DNA from: Citrobacter sp. Marseille-Q6884
GTDB taxonomy: Bacteria; Pseudomonadota; Gammaproteobacteria; Enterobacterales; Enterobacteriaceae
Direction: 5' to 3'
Length of the DNA: 64,000 bases
Assembly (NCBI RefSeq): GCF_945906775.1
Contig: NZ_CAMDRE010000002.1
Span: 1,612,001-1,676,000 of the forward strand
How positions within the stretch are numbered: the stretch's first letter is position 1; each line of letters begins with the position of its first letter. Of this stretch, positions 25,764 through 34,179 are shown one piece after another. Position numbers and translations under genes: made by a program. The notes under the pieces were generated by a model. That model did not search any database. It saw only the letters and a program-made list of their open reading frames with translations, and was not told the origin of the DNA.

Positions 25764-26581
25764 GAAAGCTGCTCGTCCTGAGTGTACTGCTGCCTGCGGT
25801 CTCGCTGGCGGCGCCAGAGGAAAAGATTGTGGCTCTCGGTGGCGACGTCACCGAGATTGTGTACGCGCTGGGTGCACAATCATCGCTCGTCGCACGAGAC
25901 AGCACCAGCCAGTGGCCTGAAGCGGCTACGGCATTACCTGATGTCGGCTATCTACGCCAGCTCAACGCCGAAGGGGTTCTCGCCACCCGACCGACGCTGG
26001 TCCTTGCCAGCGCTCAGGCTCAGCCCTCACTGGCGCTGAAACAGGTCGAGCAGAGCAATGTCAGAGTGGTTACCGTCCCTGCGGGCAACACGCTGAGCGT
26101 CATTGATGAGAAAGTTCGGGTGATTGCACAGGCAACACACCACGAGACTCAAGGAGAAGCGTTGCGCCAGACCTTACGCGAGGCGCTGGCGGCGTTGCCA
26201 TCATCGCCGCTCAATAAGCGCGTTTTGTTCATTCTCAATCACGGCGGGATGACCGCGATGGCGGCCGGACAACAAACCGGAGCCGATGCGGCCATTCGCG
26301 CTGCCGGGTTGCGCAACGCCATGCAGGGATTCAACCGCTATCAGCCATTGTCACAAGAAGGGGTCATTGCCAGCCAACCCGACCTGGTCGTGATTTCGCA
26401 GGATGGCGTCAAGGCGATGGGCGGAGAAGCAAACCTGTGGACGCTGCCTGGGCTCGCGCAAACGCCGGCGGGTCGTCATAAGCAGGTATTGCAGATTGAT
26501 GATATGGCGCTGCTGGGCTTTAGCCTCCGTACCCCCGAGGCCATTTTGCAACTTCGCGCCAAAGCGGAGCAATTACCCTGA
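25760..26581 (+). CDS. hmuT: Periplasmic haem-binding protein HmuT
   Basis: Substrate-binding protein of the haem ABC transporter (273 residues). The signal peptide is MRKLLVLSVLLPAVSLAA. The conserved haem-ligand tyrosine is in DVGYLRQLNAEG (Y64 of the precursor). The ATG overlaps the hmuS stop as ATGA, and the longer frame upstream lies within hmuS. The stop overlaps the hmuU ATG by one base. Confidence 0.92.
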   Translation: MRKLLVLSVLLPAVSLAAPEEKIVALGGDVTEIVYALGAQSSLVARDSTSQWPEAATALPDVGYLRQLNAEGVLATRPTLVLASAQAQPSLALKQVEQSNVRVVTVPAGNTLSVIDEKVRVIAQATHHETQGEALRQTLREALAALPSSPLNKRVLFILNHGGMTAMAAGQQTGADAAIRAAGLRNAMQGFNRYQPLSQEGVIASQPDLVVISQDGVKAMGGEANLWTLPGLAQTPAGRHKQVLQIDDMALLGFSLRTPEAILQLRAKAEQLP

Positions 26582-27573
26582 TGCCCCGGCGAATCACCTG
26601 CTCACTGTGGATGCTCGCCATCATGCTGGTATTAATGACCGTTATGGCGACCGGTTTTGGCGCGTTGCGCCTGCCGGTAAGCCTGCTCTGGCGTGATGGC
26701 GATGATGCCCTACGGCAAATCTGGTTCACCATACGCCTGCCGCGTGTGCTGCTGGCGCTGGTCATTGGCGGCTCGCTGGCACTGGCTGGCTGTGTGATGC
26801 AGGGATTATTTCGCAATCCGCTAGCCGACCCGGGTTTACTGGGGATCAGCAGCGGTGCCGCCTGCGCCGTTGCATTGTGGGTTGTCCTGCCGATTTCATT
26901 GCCGGCACTGCTGATGCTGTATGCACCAATGCTGGCCGCATTTCTCGGCGCGCTTGCTGCAACCATCGTGATTTTTATCCTCAGCCAACAGCAAGACGGA
27001 TCGCTGTCGCGTCTGTTGCTGGTAGGTATTGCGATCAATGCGCTTTGCGGTGCGGCTGTTGGTGTTCTCTCGTGGATCAGCAATGATGCTCAGTTACGCC
27101 AGCTGTCGCTATGGGGAATGGGCAGTCTGGGCTCTGCGCAGTGGTCAACATTGCTGGCAGTGGCCTCGTTAATGCTGCCGACCGTGCTGATCATCTGGCG
27201 TTTGGCTCAGGCCCTTAACGTGCTGCAGTTGGGAGAAGAAGAAGCGCATTATCTCGGTGTCGATGTCCGCACAGTTCAGCGTATTTTACTGCTGTGTAGC
27301 GCACTGTTGGTTGCCGCCGCCGTCGCGGTCAGCGGCGTAATAGGCTTTATCGGTCTGGTTATCCCACATCTACTGCGTATGTGGCTGGGTTCAGATCATC
27401 GAGCGGTCATTCCCGGTTCCGTACTGGCCGGCGCTTTTTTACTGCTGCTGGCTGATACCCTCGCGCGTACTGTCGTCGCCCCGGCTGAAATGCCCGTTGG
27501 TCTGTTAACCAGTATTCTCGGTGCGCCCTGGTTTCTGTGGCTCATTTTTCGTCAGAGAGGGTCGTATGGCTGA
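26581..27573 (+). CDS. hmuU: Haem ABC transporter permease HmuU
   Basis: Inner-membrane FecCD-family permease (330 residues, about ten membrane helices). Conserved segments are IRLPRVLLALVIGGSLALAG, CVMQGLFRNPLADPGLLGIS and the cytoplasmic coupling region IGFIGLVIPHLLRMWLGSDH. Its start (TGATG) is coupled to hmuT. It is homologous to BtuC, encoded at 32775 in this window, but its place in the haem operon fixes the assignment. Confidence 0.93.
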   Translation: MPRRITCSLWMLAIMLVLMTVMATGFGALRLPVSLLWRDGDDALRQIWFTIRLPRVLLALVIGGSLALAGCVMQGLFRNPLADPGLLGISSGAACAVALWVVLPISLPALLMLYAPMLAAFLGALAATIVIFILSQQQDGSLSRLLLVGIAINALCGAAVGVLSWISNDAQLRQLSLWGMGSLGSAQWSTLLAVASLMLPTVLIIWRLAQALNVLQLGEEEAHYLGVDVRTVQRILLLCSALLVAAAVAVSGVIGFIGLVIPHLLRMWLGSDHRAVIPGSVLAGAFLLLLADTLARTVVAPAEMPVGLLTSILGAPWFLWLIFRQRGSYG

Positions 27574-28345
27574 GCATTTTATCGCGGAAGATCTTCACTA
27601 TCTCGTTGCGGGCAGGCCGGTTATTCAGGATGTGTCGCTCACGCTCGCAAAAGGTGAACTGGTGGCGTTGATCGGGCCTAACGGCGCGGGGAAATCAACT
27701 CTGTTACGCCTGCTGACCGGGTATCTTAAACCGGTCGCCGGACGTTGCATCCTTGACGGAAAATCACTGGATGCGTGGGGTCAACAGCCGCTTTCGCGTC
27801 ACCGGGCGGTCATGCGTCAACAAACGCAGTTGGGATTTGACTGGCAGGTAGAAGCCGTTATCGCCATGGGACGCACACCCTGGGCCCGCCCCCCTGAACC
27901 TGCGCTTATCGCCCAGGTGATGGAAATGACCGGCTGTTTACCCCTTGCAGGCAGACAATACGCTGCACTTTCCGGTGGCGAACAGCAGCGCGTTCAGCTT
28001 GCGCGCGCGCTGGCACAACTGTGGCGTGACGGCGCACCACGCGGCTGGTTATTCCTTGATGAACCGACTTCAGCATTGGATCTCTTCCACCAGCAACATC
28101 TACTGAGAATGCTTAAAACACTGACCGTTCAGGGTGAGCTACATGTCTGTATCATACTTCACGATCTCAACCTTGCCGCGCTGTGGGCTGACCGGATCGT
28201 ATTGCTTCACGGCGGTCATATTGTGTCACAGGGAACGCCGGAGGCCGTGTTACAGGCAGATGCGCTGACTCGCTGGTACGGCGCGCAGATTCACGTTGGC
28301 CAGCATCCGGCCAACGCTTCCCCGCACGTTTTTCTCGCCCGTTAG
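27566..28345 (+). CDS. hmuV: Haem ABC transporter ATPase HmuV
   Basis: ATPase subunit energising HmuTU (259 residues). It has Walker A GPNGAGKST near residue 38, signature LSGGEQQRVQLARAL and Walker B WLFLDEPTSALD, followed by the switch histidine in CIILHDLNLAALWAD. The true start is the ATG at 27566, which overlaps the end of hmuU by eight bases; the earlier in-frame codon lies inside hmuU. The stop codon overlaps that of selO on the opposite strand, with no terminator between them. Confidence 0.93.
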   Translation: MAEHFIAEDLHYLVAGRPVIQDVSLTLAKGELVALIGPNGAGKSTLLRLLTGYLKPVAGRCILDGKSLDAWGQQPLSRHRAVMRQQTQLGFDWQVEAVIAMGRTPWARPPEPALIAQVMEMTGCLPLAGRQYAALSGGEQQRVQLARALAQLWRDGAPRGWLFLDEPTSALDLFHQQHLLRMLKTLTVQGELHVCIILHDLNLAALWADRIVLLHGGHIVSQGTPEAVLQADALTRWYGAQIHVGQHPANASPHVFLAR

Positions 28346-29784
28346 CTTGAGCAACTCACTTCCAGCCGTTTGCCCCAGTCAGGCGGACGGCTGACATAGT
28401 CATCATCCCGATCGGTGAAGGGAGTGCGCAACGCAAGGTGTAGACGATGCAACTCAGAATAATCCCCCTGCTCTGCCTGACTGATCGCCCGCTGAGCCAG
28501 CCAGTTACGTAAAACCATTGCCGGATTCGCTGCTTTCATTTGCGTCTGTCGGACGCCATCATCAACATTATCGAGTTGCAAACGCGCGCGATAACGGGCG
28601 AACCAGTCATCAAACGCTGCGCGGTCGATAAACTCATCTCTTAGCGGTGAGGAGGCATTGTGCTGTTCCGTCTGGCACAGCATGCGGAACGTTCGCGTGT
28701 AGTCGCTTCTTTCGCGCGCCATTAAACTAAACAACTCGCTGAGGATCGCATTATCGTTCTGCTGCTCGGTAAAGAAGCCCAGTTTTTGCCGCATTCGTTT
28801 ACCGTAGTGGGTGAGCAGCGCCAGTTGGTAGCTATCCAGAGCATCATTGAGCGCATCGACAGAGATAAAAGGCGACAGCGTTTGCGCCAGCCGCTGTAAA
28901 TTCCACAATGCGGCCGCCGGTTGATTATCTAAACTGTATCGTCCCTGATGGTCAGAGTGGTTACAGATAAAATCGGGCACATAGTCATCCAGGAAACCGA
29001 ACGGACCGTAATCCATCGTCAGCCCTAAAATAGACATGTTATCCGTGTTCATCACGCCATGTGCGAATCCCACCGCTTGCCAGTCGGCGATCAACGTCGC
29101 GGTACGCGTAACGACATCCTGAAACCAACGCTGATATTTATCCGCCTCATCCTGCCATTGCGGCCAGTAATGACGGATCGCAAAGTCTGCCAGTTGGCGG
29201 ACTTTTTCCGGCTCACGTCGATAGTAAAAGTGTTCGAAATGGCCAAAACGCATATGGCTTTGCGCCACGCGAATAAGCATCGCGCCCGCTTCCGTCGTTT
29301 CTCGTTGTACCGGCGTATCGCTGGTCACCATCGACAACGCCCGTGTGGTGGGTATTCCGAGGTAATGCATCGCCTCACTGGCCAGGCTTTCCCGAATTGT
29401 GGAGCGCAACACCGCACGTCCGTCCCCCATGCGGGAATAAGGCGTTAATCCGGCGCCCTTCAGGTGCCAGTCCAGCGTGGTACCGTCTGCAAGCTGTTGC
29501 TCACCCAGCAGGATCCCTCGCCCATCGCCAAGTTGCCCGGCCCAGACACCAAACTGGTGCCCACTGTAGACCTGCGCTAACGGCGACATACCGGCAAGAA
29601 GCGATTCGCCTCCCCAAACGCCAGCCCCCTCAGGAACATCAAACAGCGCAGCTGAAATACCTAATTGTTCAGCCAGAGCATCGTTATGCCAGATGACGCG
29701 CGCATTTCTCAGAGGAGTAGGTAAAAGAGCGGTATAGGTTGCTGGTAGTTCATCACGCCAGCGGGTGGTAAAAGACAGGGTCAT
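28342..29784 (-). CDS. selO: Protein adenylyltransferase SelO (YdiU)
   Basis: Pseudokinase-fold enzyme that transfers AMP from ATP to protein substrates in a redox-dependent way. It has 480 residues from MTLSFTTRWRDELP; GGAGGCCCT precedes this ATG, and the five extra upstream codons are not needed. Visible motifs are SGHQFGVWAGQLGDGRG, the active-site region YSRMGDGRAVLRSTIRE, GVMNTDNMSILGLTMDYGPFGFLDDY with the metal-binding Asn and Asp, and the C-terminal SRPPDWGKRLEVSCSS, whose cysteine forms the regulatory disulfide known in the family. Confidence 0.95.
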   Translation of the reverse strand: MTLSFTTRWRDELPATYTALLPTPLRNARVIWHNDALAEQLGISAALFDVPEGAGVWGGESLLAGMSPLAQVYSGHQFGVWAGQLGDGRGILLGEQQLADGTTLDWHLKGAGLTPYSRMGDGRAVLRSTIRESLASEAMHYLGIPTTRALSMVTSDTPVQRETTEAGAMLIRVAQSHMRFGHFEHFYYRREPEKVRQLADFAIRHYWPQWQDEADKYQRWFQDVVTRTATLIADWQAVGFAHGVMNTDNMSILGLTMDYGPFGFLDDYVPDFICNHSDHQGRYSLDNQPAAALWNLQRLAQTLSPFISVDALNDALDSYQLALLTHYGKRMRQKLGFFTEQQNDNAILSELFSLMARERSDYTRTFRMLCQTEQHNASSPLRDEFIDRAAFDDWFARYRARLQLDNVDDGVRQTQMKAANPAMVLRNWLAQRAISQAEQGDYSELHRLHLALRTPFTDRDDDYVSRPPDWGKRLEVSCSS

Positions 29785-29845
29785 AGGGCCTCCTGTCACT
29801 AGTGTAGCCTGTTAATAAGGTGTTAAACACCAGCAAACAGAAGGG

Positions 29846-30559
29846 TTATCCCTGCACCAGCGAAATGATCTCAGCGGGCGACACCGCTGGCCACAGCGCC
29901 CCCTGCATCGCACTGAACCCTAAGGGCAATACCCGTTGCAGAATGTCCTGTGAATCAACACCGCTAATGATGATGGATTCACAACTTGGCGAGAGTTGCG
30001 CCAGGATTGCGCGCATAAATGGCTCAAACGACAGATGTGTAATACGTTGTTGAACAAAGTTTTTATCCAGAACCACGCGCTTGAAAAGACCATCATAAAT
30101 CGCCCGGGTGGATATGCCTGGGGCACCAAAATTCGTCAGAATTAATGGAAACCGGGCGGCTAACGCCGTCAGCGTTCGATTTTCTTTTCCGCTATTTAAC
30201 TCTGGATAGTTTTCATTAATCGTGAATTCAATAAATGAAAATCGTTCAACATGGGATGCAAATTCTGCATCTGATAATAAAGTATTAGCGACTGCTGGCG
30301 TTAAATTAAGCCATGCGGAAAGTTTGCGCTGAATAAAAAAGTGCTGGCAAGTTTCGATTAATTCAAGTTTTTCCGTAAATAAACGACATTGCTCTGCTTC
30401 CGACAAACGAGGTATGACCAGCTCAGTCGGCATGTGTACGGTCCGGTCCGGACTAACAAAATTAGCGATGATGTCTACGTACGCAAGGTCGCCTTTTTCA
30501 CTTCTCGCAGGAAGAAAAGAGAACTCAGAGTGATAAAGGTTATCCAGTGAAACAATCAT
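29846..30559 (-). CDS. ydiV: Anti-FlhDC factor, degenerate EAL protein YdiV
   Basis: A 237-residue EAL-fold protein that does not degrade cyclic di-GMP in E. coli and Salmonella but binds FlhD, preventing FlhDC from activating flagellar genes and targeting it to ClpXP. The N-terminus has the family pattern NLYHSEFSFLPAR, and the middle CQHFFIQRKLSAWLNLTPA and FSFIEFTINENYPELN; the canonical EAL catalytic set is absent, as expected. It is more diverged from the E. coli protein than its neighbours. The region upstream is AT-rich and probably holds its promoter. Confidence 0.9.
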   Translation of the reverse strand: MIVSLDNLYHSEFSFLPARSEKGDLAYVDIIANFVSPDRTVHMPTELVIPRLSEAEQCRLFTEKLELIETCQHFFIQRKLSAWLNLTPAVANTLLSDAEFASHVERFSFIEFTINENYPELNSGKENRTLTALAARFPLILTNFGAPGISTRAIYDGLFKRVVLDKNFVQQRITHLSFEPFMRAILAQLSPSCESIIISGVDSQDILQRVLPLGFSAMQGALWPAVSPAEIISLVQG

Positions 30560-30877
30560 TGTGCCAGCCCCGCTGCATGGGTGTTATCCGGCATCCTGTA
30601 GCAAAGGATGGAAAAATACGTCACTTCTGATACAAATAGAGGCCCTTTCATTTTTCCCTTTTTAGCCAGTAAATCGAATCCTTTTTTTTAGCTTATCCTG
30701 ATTATAAACTAATATCCAGCTTTGTACTTTTTAATAAATCGGAATAAATCATATTTTTAGCAAAATACGCTTTTTGTATGCAGGGTTATTGGCAGACCAG
30801 AAGCATCAGCAAAAGCTAACTTTTAAATGAAGAAGATGAGGCGACTTCACACCCAGTCAGCCTCATCGAACCGGAGA
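30560..30877. other. AT-rich gap between ydiV and nlpC
   Basis: 318 bases with no gene. It is markedly AT-rich (for example near 30660-30770), unlike its neighbours, and probably holds the ydiV promoter on its left and the nlpC terminator on its right. Confidence 0.6.
30835..30867 (-). terminator. nlpC hairpin terminator
   Basis: GATGAGGC (30835-30842) pairs with GCCTCATC (30860-30867), extended by GACT/AGTC with one bulge. It lies 11 bases after the nlpC stop; the T run on the minus strand is scattered. Confidence 0.5.
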
Positions 30878-31342
30878 TTAAATACGTCGTGCCTGCCAGA
30901 AATTTTTACGCCAGTAGACATTGTCGAGTGACGAACGCATCACTCCCCGACTGGTTGATGCATGAATAAATTGGTTATTGGTATCGTAAATACCAACGTG
31001 TAACCCACTTTCCCCGGACCCAGTTTTAAAGAACACCAGATCGCCAGGCAGCAATTCATCTTTATCTATTTCGGTGCCAATCTTTGATTGCGTGCGCGTA
31101 TCGCGCGGCAGTTGCAAATCAAATTTGTCGCGCATGGTCATCAATACAAAACCCGAACAATCAACACCGCTGCGGCTCATGCCGCCATAACGATAAGGTG
31201 TACCACGCCAGGTTTGTAACTGGTCATTCAGACCAGCGATAACAGCAATAGAGTCCGACAACCGCGCATTAGGCGCAGGAGCCCGATGGCTGCTGCACCC
31301 CGCCAAAAATAACGCTGTGATGAAAAGAAGCCAAAAACGCAT
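30878..31342 (-). CDS. nlpC: NlpC/P60-family lipoprotein endopeptidase
   Basis: A 154-residue outer-membrane lipoprotein with a cysteine peptidase domain of the NlpC/P60 type, expected to cut peptidoglycan stem peptides. The lipobox is LFLAGC (Cys near residue 16). Catalytic residues are the cysteine in GVDCSGFV, the histidine in LHVGIYDT and the polar third residue near FIHASTSRG. It lies 77 bases downstream of btuD and may be co-transcribed with btuCED or have its own promoter. Confidence 0.95.
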   Translation of the reverse strand: MRFWLLFITALFLAGCSSHRAPAPNARLSDSIAVIAGLNDQLQTWRGTPYRYGGMSRSGVDCSGFVLMTMRDKFDLQLPRDTRTQSKIGTEIDKDELLPGDLVFFKTGSGESGLHVGIYDTNNQFIHASTSRGVMRSSLDNVYWRKNFWQARRI

Positions 31343-31419
31343 TCAGGACGAATCCTCTGATTTTTATTTTTATGCCAATTTAGCGTGGAAATTATGTGGT
31401 TTTCAAGAACCCATTTCAC

Positions 31420-32169
31420 TTAAGTGGTTGATATGAGCATTCTGTGGCCTTCAATATCCAGCCGACGGAAGTTTACGCCATAAGCCAGCGACAGGTTGGC
31501 CGGGGTTAACACGGCATCACGCGAGCCGCAGGCAAGGAGTTTTCCGCGTTTAAGCAACCATGCCCTATGTGCATGCCGTAACGTATGGTTCAGGTCATGG
31601 CTGCTCATCACAATCGCTATCCCCTGCTCGCATAACCGACTCAACAGCCTGTCCAGCGCGTTTTGTTGTGCGACGTCCAGACTGTTCATCGGCTCATCTA
31701 ACAGCAAAAGCTGTCCCTGCGGATTAGCCTGCGGGCAAATTTGCAGAATCACCGCCGCAAGACGCACACGCTGCCATTCACCACCGGAAAGCTGGTTAGC
31801 GCTGCGACCCAGCTTATCACCAAGTCCCAACACCTCAGCCACCTCTTGCAACTGGTCAGTACGGGTTTTGTCCGGTTGATGTAGCGTCAGAAAATGCCAG
31901 ACCGGCATCGCAAACGGCGGATTTTGCTGTTGCGCAAGATACGCGCGATGTTGCGCCAGCTTTGCAGCTGGCCAGGCGTCGAGCTCTGTATCCCCAAAGA
32001 GGATCGTGCCCTCACCGCTGGTTAAGCCCGCCATACGTGCCAGCAATGTGCTCTTTCCTGCGCCGTTAGGTCCCACTAAATGCAGGATCTCCCCCGCGCT
32101 TACCTCACCGGATAGCGGGCCAAGTCGGCTCGCTTCCGCAACATCCTGTAGCTGCATCAAAAGAGACAT
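31420..32169 (-). CDS. btuD: Vitamin B12 ABC transporter ATPase BtuD
   Basis: ATPase of the BtuCDF cobalamin importer (249 residues). It has Walker A GPNGAGKST near residue 33, signature LSGGEWQRVRLA, Walker B LLLLDEPMNSLD and switch histidine SSHDLNHTLRHAH. Its ATG overlaps the btuE stop by one base (TAATG on the minus strand). Confidence 0.96.
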   Translation of the reverse strand: MSLLMQLQDVAEASRLGPLSGEVSAGEILHLVGPNGAGKSTLLARMAGLTSGEGTILFGDTELDAWPAAKLAQHRAYLAQQQNPPFAMPVWHFLTLHQPDKTRTDQLQEVAEVLGLGDKLGRSANQLSGGEWQRVRLAAVILQICPQANPQGQLLLLDEPMNSLDVAQQNALDRLLSRLCEQGIAIVMSSHDLNHTLRHAHRAWLLKRGKLLACGSRDAVLTPANLSLAYGVNFRRLDIEGHRMLISTT

Positions 32170-32720
32170 TAGTTTGCCAGCGCCGTCTTAATACGTTGTA
32201 CCAGGACCGGATCCTCAGGTGTCATGTCGGGTGAAAACCGCTGTAGAACATGTCCATCCCGTCCAACCAGGAATTTTTCGAAATTCCACAAAATATCGTC
32301 CGGGTAGAGCGGTGCCCGACCTTTACTCGCCATCCGCGCATAAAAGCCGCTGTCAGCAGGCGCCACGGCTGTCGGTGCGGCTTCAATCAGTTGCTGATAC
32401 AACGGGTGACGTGCTTCGCCATTGACGTCAATCTTACTGAACATCGGAAAAGTGACGCCCCAGGTGGTACTGCACCAGGTTTTGATTTCTTCTTCGCTAC
32501 CCGGCTCCTGACCAAGAAACTGATTGCAGGGAAAGCCTAAGACGGTGAATCCCTGCTCATGCCAGCTCTTCTGAAGATTCTCCAGTTGCTCATATTGCGG
32601 CGTTAATCCACATTGAGAGGCAACGTTAACAATGAGCAGTACCTTTCCGGCATACGCCTGTAACGAGGTCACTTCCCCGTCAATGGTCGTCACTTCTGTA
32701 TCGAACAGTGTGTTTTGCAT
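32169..32720 (-). CDS. btuE: Glutathione/thioredoxin peroxidase BtuE
   Basis: A 183-residue glutathione-peroxidase-family enzyme that reduces hydroperoxides. It uses cysteine rather than selenocysteine: VASQCGLTPQYEQLE near residue 36. Other conserved parts are LGFPCNQFLGQEPG, with the catalytic glutamine, and WNFEKFLVGRDG, with the tryptophan. It is carried within btuC-btuE-btuD but is not required for B12 transport in E. coli. Confidence 0.95.
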   Translation of the reverse strand: MQNTLFDTEVTTIDGEVTSLQAYAGKVLLIVNVASQCGLTPQYEQLENLQKSWHEQGFTVLGFPCNQFLGQEPGSEEEIKTWCSTTWGVTFPMFSKIDVNGEARHPLYQQLIEAAPTAVAPADSGFYARMASKGRAPLYPDDILWNFEKFLVGRDGHVLQRFSPDMTPEDPVLVQRIKTALAN

Positions 32721-32774
32721 AGCATCTCCAATTCCGACATTTCAGCTTTTAATCATAGACCGAACAAAGGCTTT

Positions 32775-33755
32775 CTAGCGCCTGGATTTTAACAACAGCC
32801 AGATGAAAACGGGTGCGCCCAGGGTAGCCGTCACCACCCCGATAGGGAGCTCCGCGGAGGCCAGAGCCAGACGTGCGATAACATCGGCCAGCAGTAACGC
32901 TATTGCCCCCGCCAGCGCGCAACCCGGCAGTAACACACGGTGATCGGTTAAACCACACAGCCGCAGAATATGCGGAATGACCAGACCGATAAAACCAATT
33001 GCCCCCGCCAGCGCTACGCTAACGCCCACCATCCAGCCTGTAGCAACCACCAGCAGATTACGCCAGAACCATAAGGGCAATCCCAACTGCCGCGCAGAAG
33101 TCTCTCCCAGCGCCAGCATATTCATCGGTTGCGACTGCCAGCAAATCCACAGCAACACGGGGATCAGCGCCACCATAAGCCAGGCCTGTTGCCAGTCAAC
33201 GCCACCGAAGCCGCCCATCATCCAATACATCAACTGGCGCAAATCAAAAGAGGTCGAAAAGTAGATAGCCCACGTCATCAATGCGCTACAAATAATCCCC
33301 AGCGCCACCCCTGCAAGTAGCAGGCGACTGGTAGACAAATGACGACGGGCGAATCGCAGAAGAATCAGAGTGATAATCAGCGCCCCGGCAATGGCACATA
33401 AACCCAATGCCCAGCCAGGTAGCCGGCCTTGCCCAAGCAATACCGCCGCGATTAAGCCAACGCCAGCGCCGTTAGATACGCCCAGCAACCCCGGCTCCGC
33501 GAGTGGGTTCTCAAAAAGCGCCTGCATCACCGCGCCAGAAAGCGCCAGTGCGGCACCGACCAGTAACACGGCGAGCGTACGGGGAAGTCGAATTTGCCAG
33601 ACAAACAGATCGCCACGAGCACTGAACCACTCAGTGGGAGCAATCCACTGTTCTCCGGCGCATAAGCTTAGAATCGTTGCCAGCAATACCAGTACTGACA
33701 GAGACAGGATCCAGCGTACGTTTCGTCGCTGTTGTTGATGGGCGAAAGTCAGCAT
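32775..33755 (-). CDS. btuC: Vitamin B12 ABC transporter permease BtuC
   Basis: Ten-helix inner-membrane permease of the FecCD family (326 residues from MLTFAHQQQRRN). This start gives the E. coli length and has GGAAAAC just upstream; a start three codons earlier has no ribosome site. Conserved segments are WQIRLPRTLAVLLVGAALAL, MQALFENPLAEPGLLGVS and IGFIGLVIPHILRLCGLTDH, the last contacting BtuD. First gene of btuCED; no cobalamin riboswitch is visible. Confidence 0.95.
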   Translation of the reverse strand: MLTFAHQQQRRNVRWILSLSVLVLLATILSLCAGEQWIAPTEWFSARGDLFVWQIRLPRTLAVLLVGAALALSGAVMQALFENPLAEPGLLGVSNGAGVGLIAAVLLGQGRLPGWALGLCAIAGALIITLILLRFARRHLSTSRLLLAGVALGIICSALMTWAIYFSTSFDLRQLMYWMMGGFGGVDWQQAWLMVALIPVLLWICWQSQPMNMLALGETSARQLGLPLWFWRNLLVVATGWMVGVSVALAGAIGFIGLVIPHILRLCGLTDHRVLLPGCALAGAIALLLADVIARLALASAELPIGVVTATLGAPVFIWLLLKSRR

Positions 33756-33817
33756 GTTTTCCATTCAGCTGAAAAGAGATGGGGTGATTCTACGGCGCTG
33801 AATCCGCAGTGGAAAGG

Positions 33818-33842
33818 AAAAAGGCCGCATAGCGGCCTTTTT
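33818..33842 (-). terminator. ihfA terminator
   Basis: AAAAAGGCCGC (33818-33828) and GCGGCCTTTTT (33832-33842) form an 11-bp stem, 33 bases after the ihfA stop. On the minus strand the T side continues the stem, so it is a standard terminator for the thrS-ihfA transcript; it could also stop plus-strand reading. Confidence 0.75.
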
Positions 33843-33875
33843 AGTTATACGCGTCATGCTTTGCGTATAGTTAAA

Positions 33876-34175
33876 TTACTCTTCTTTGGGCGTTGCGTTT
33901 TCGACCCGGCTTTTTAACTTCTGTCCGGGTCTGAAGGTCACCACGCGCCGTGCTGTAATGGGAATATCTTCGCCCGTTTTCGGGTTACGCCCCGGACGTT
34001 GATTCTTATCACGCAGATCGAAGTTACCAAAACCAGAGAGTTTTACCTGCTCACCGTTTTCCAGAGCACGACGGATCTCTTCGAAAAACAGCTCGACCAG
34101 TTCTTTGGCATCCCGCTTGCTAAGCCCAAGCTTATCAAACAGATATTCTGACATTTCAGCTTTTGTAAGCGCCAT
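33876..34175 (-). CDS. ihfA: Integration host factor alpha
   Basis: A 99-residue DNA-bending protein, partner of IHF-beta. It starts MALTKAEMSEYLFDKLGLSK and carries the DNA-intercalating arm region RPGRNPKTGEDIPITARRVV. It follows pheT by four bases and shares its transcript; in E. coli it also has a promoter inside pheT. Confidence 0.97.
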   Translation of the reverse strand: MALTKAEMSEYLFDKLGLSKRDAKELVELFFEEIRRALENGEQVKLSGFGNFDLRDKNQRPGRNPKTGEDIPITARRVVTFRPGQKLKSRVENATPKEE

Positions 34176-34179
34176 AGGT

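Noticed and set aside
33756..33875. Cobalamin riboswitch near btuC
   Set aside because: The upstream region is too short before the ihfA terminator and lacks a B12-box; E. coli btuCED is likewise not riboswitch-controlled.
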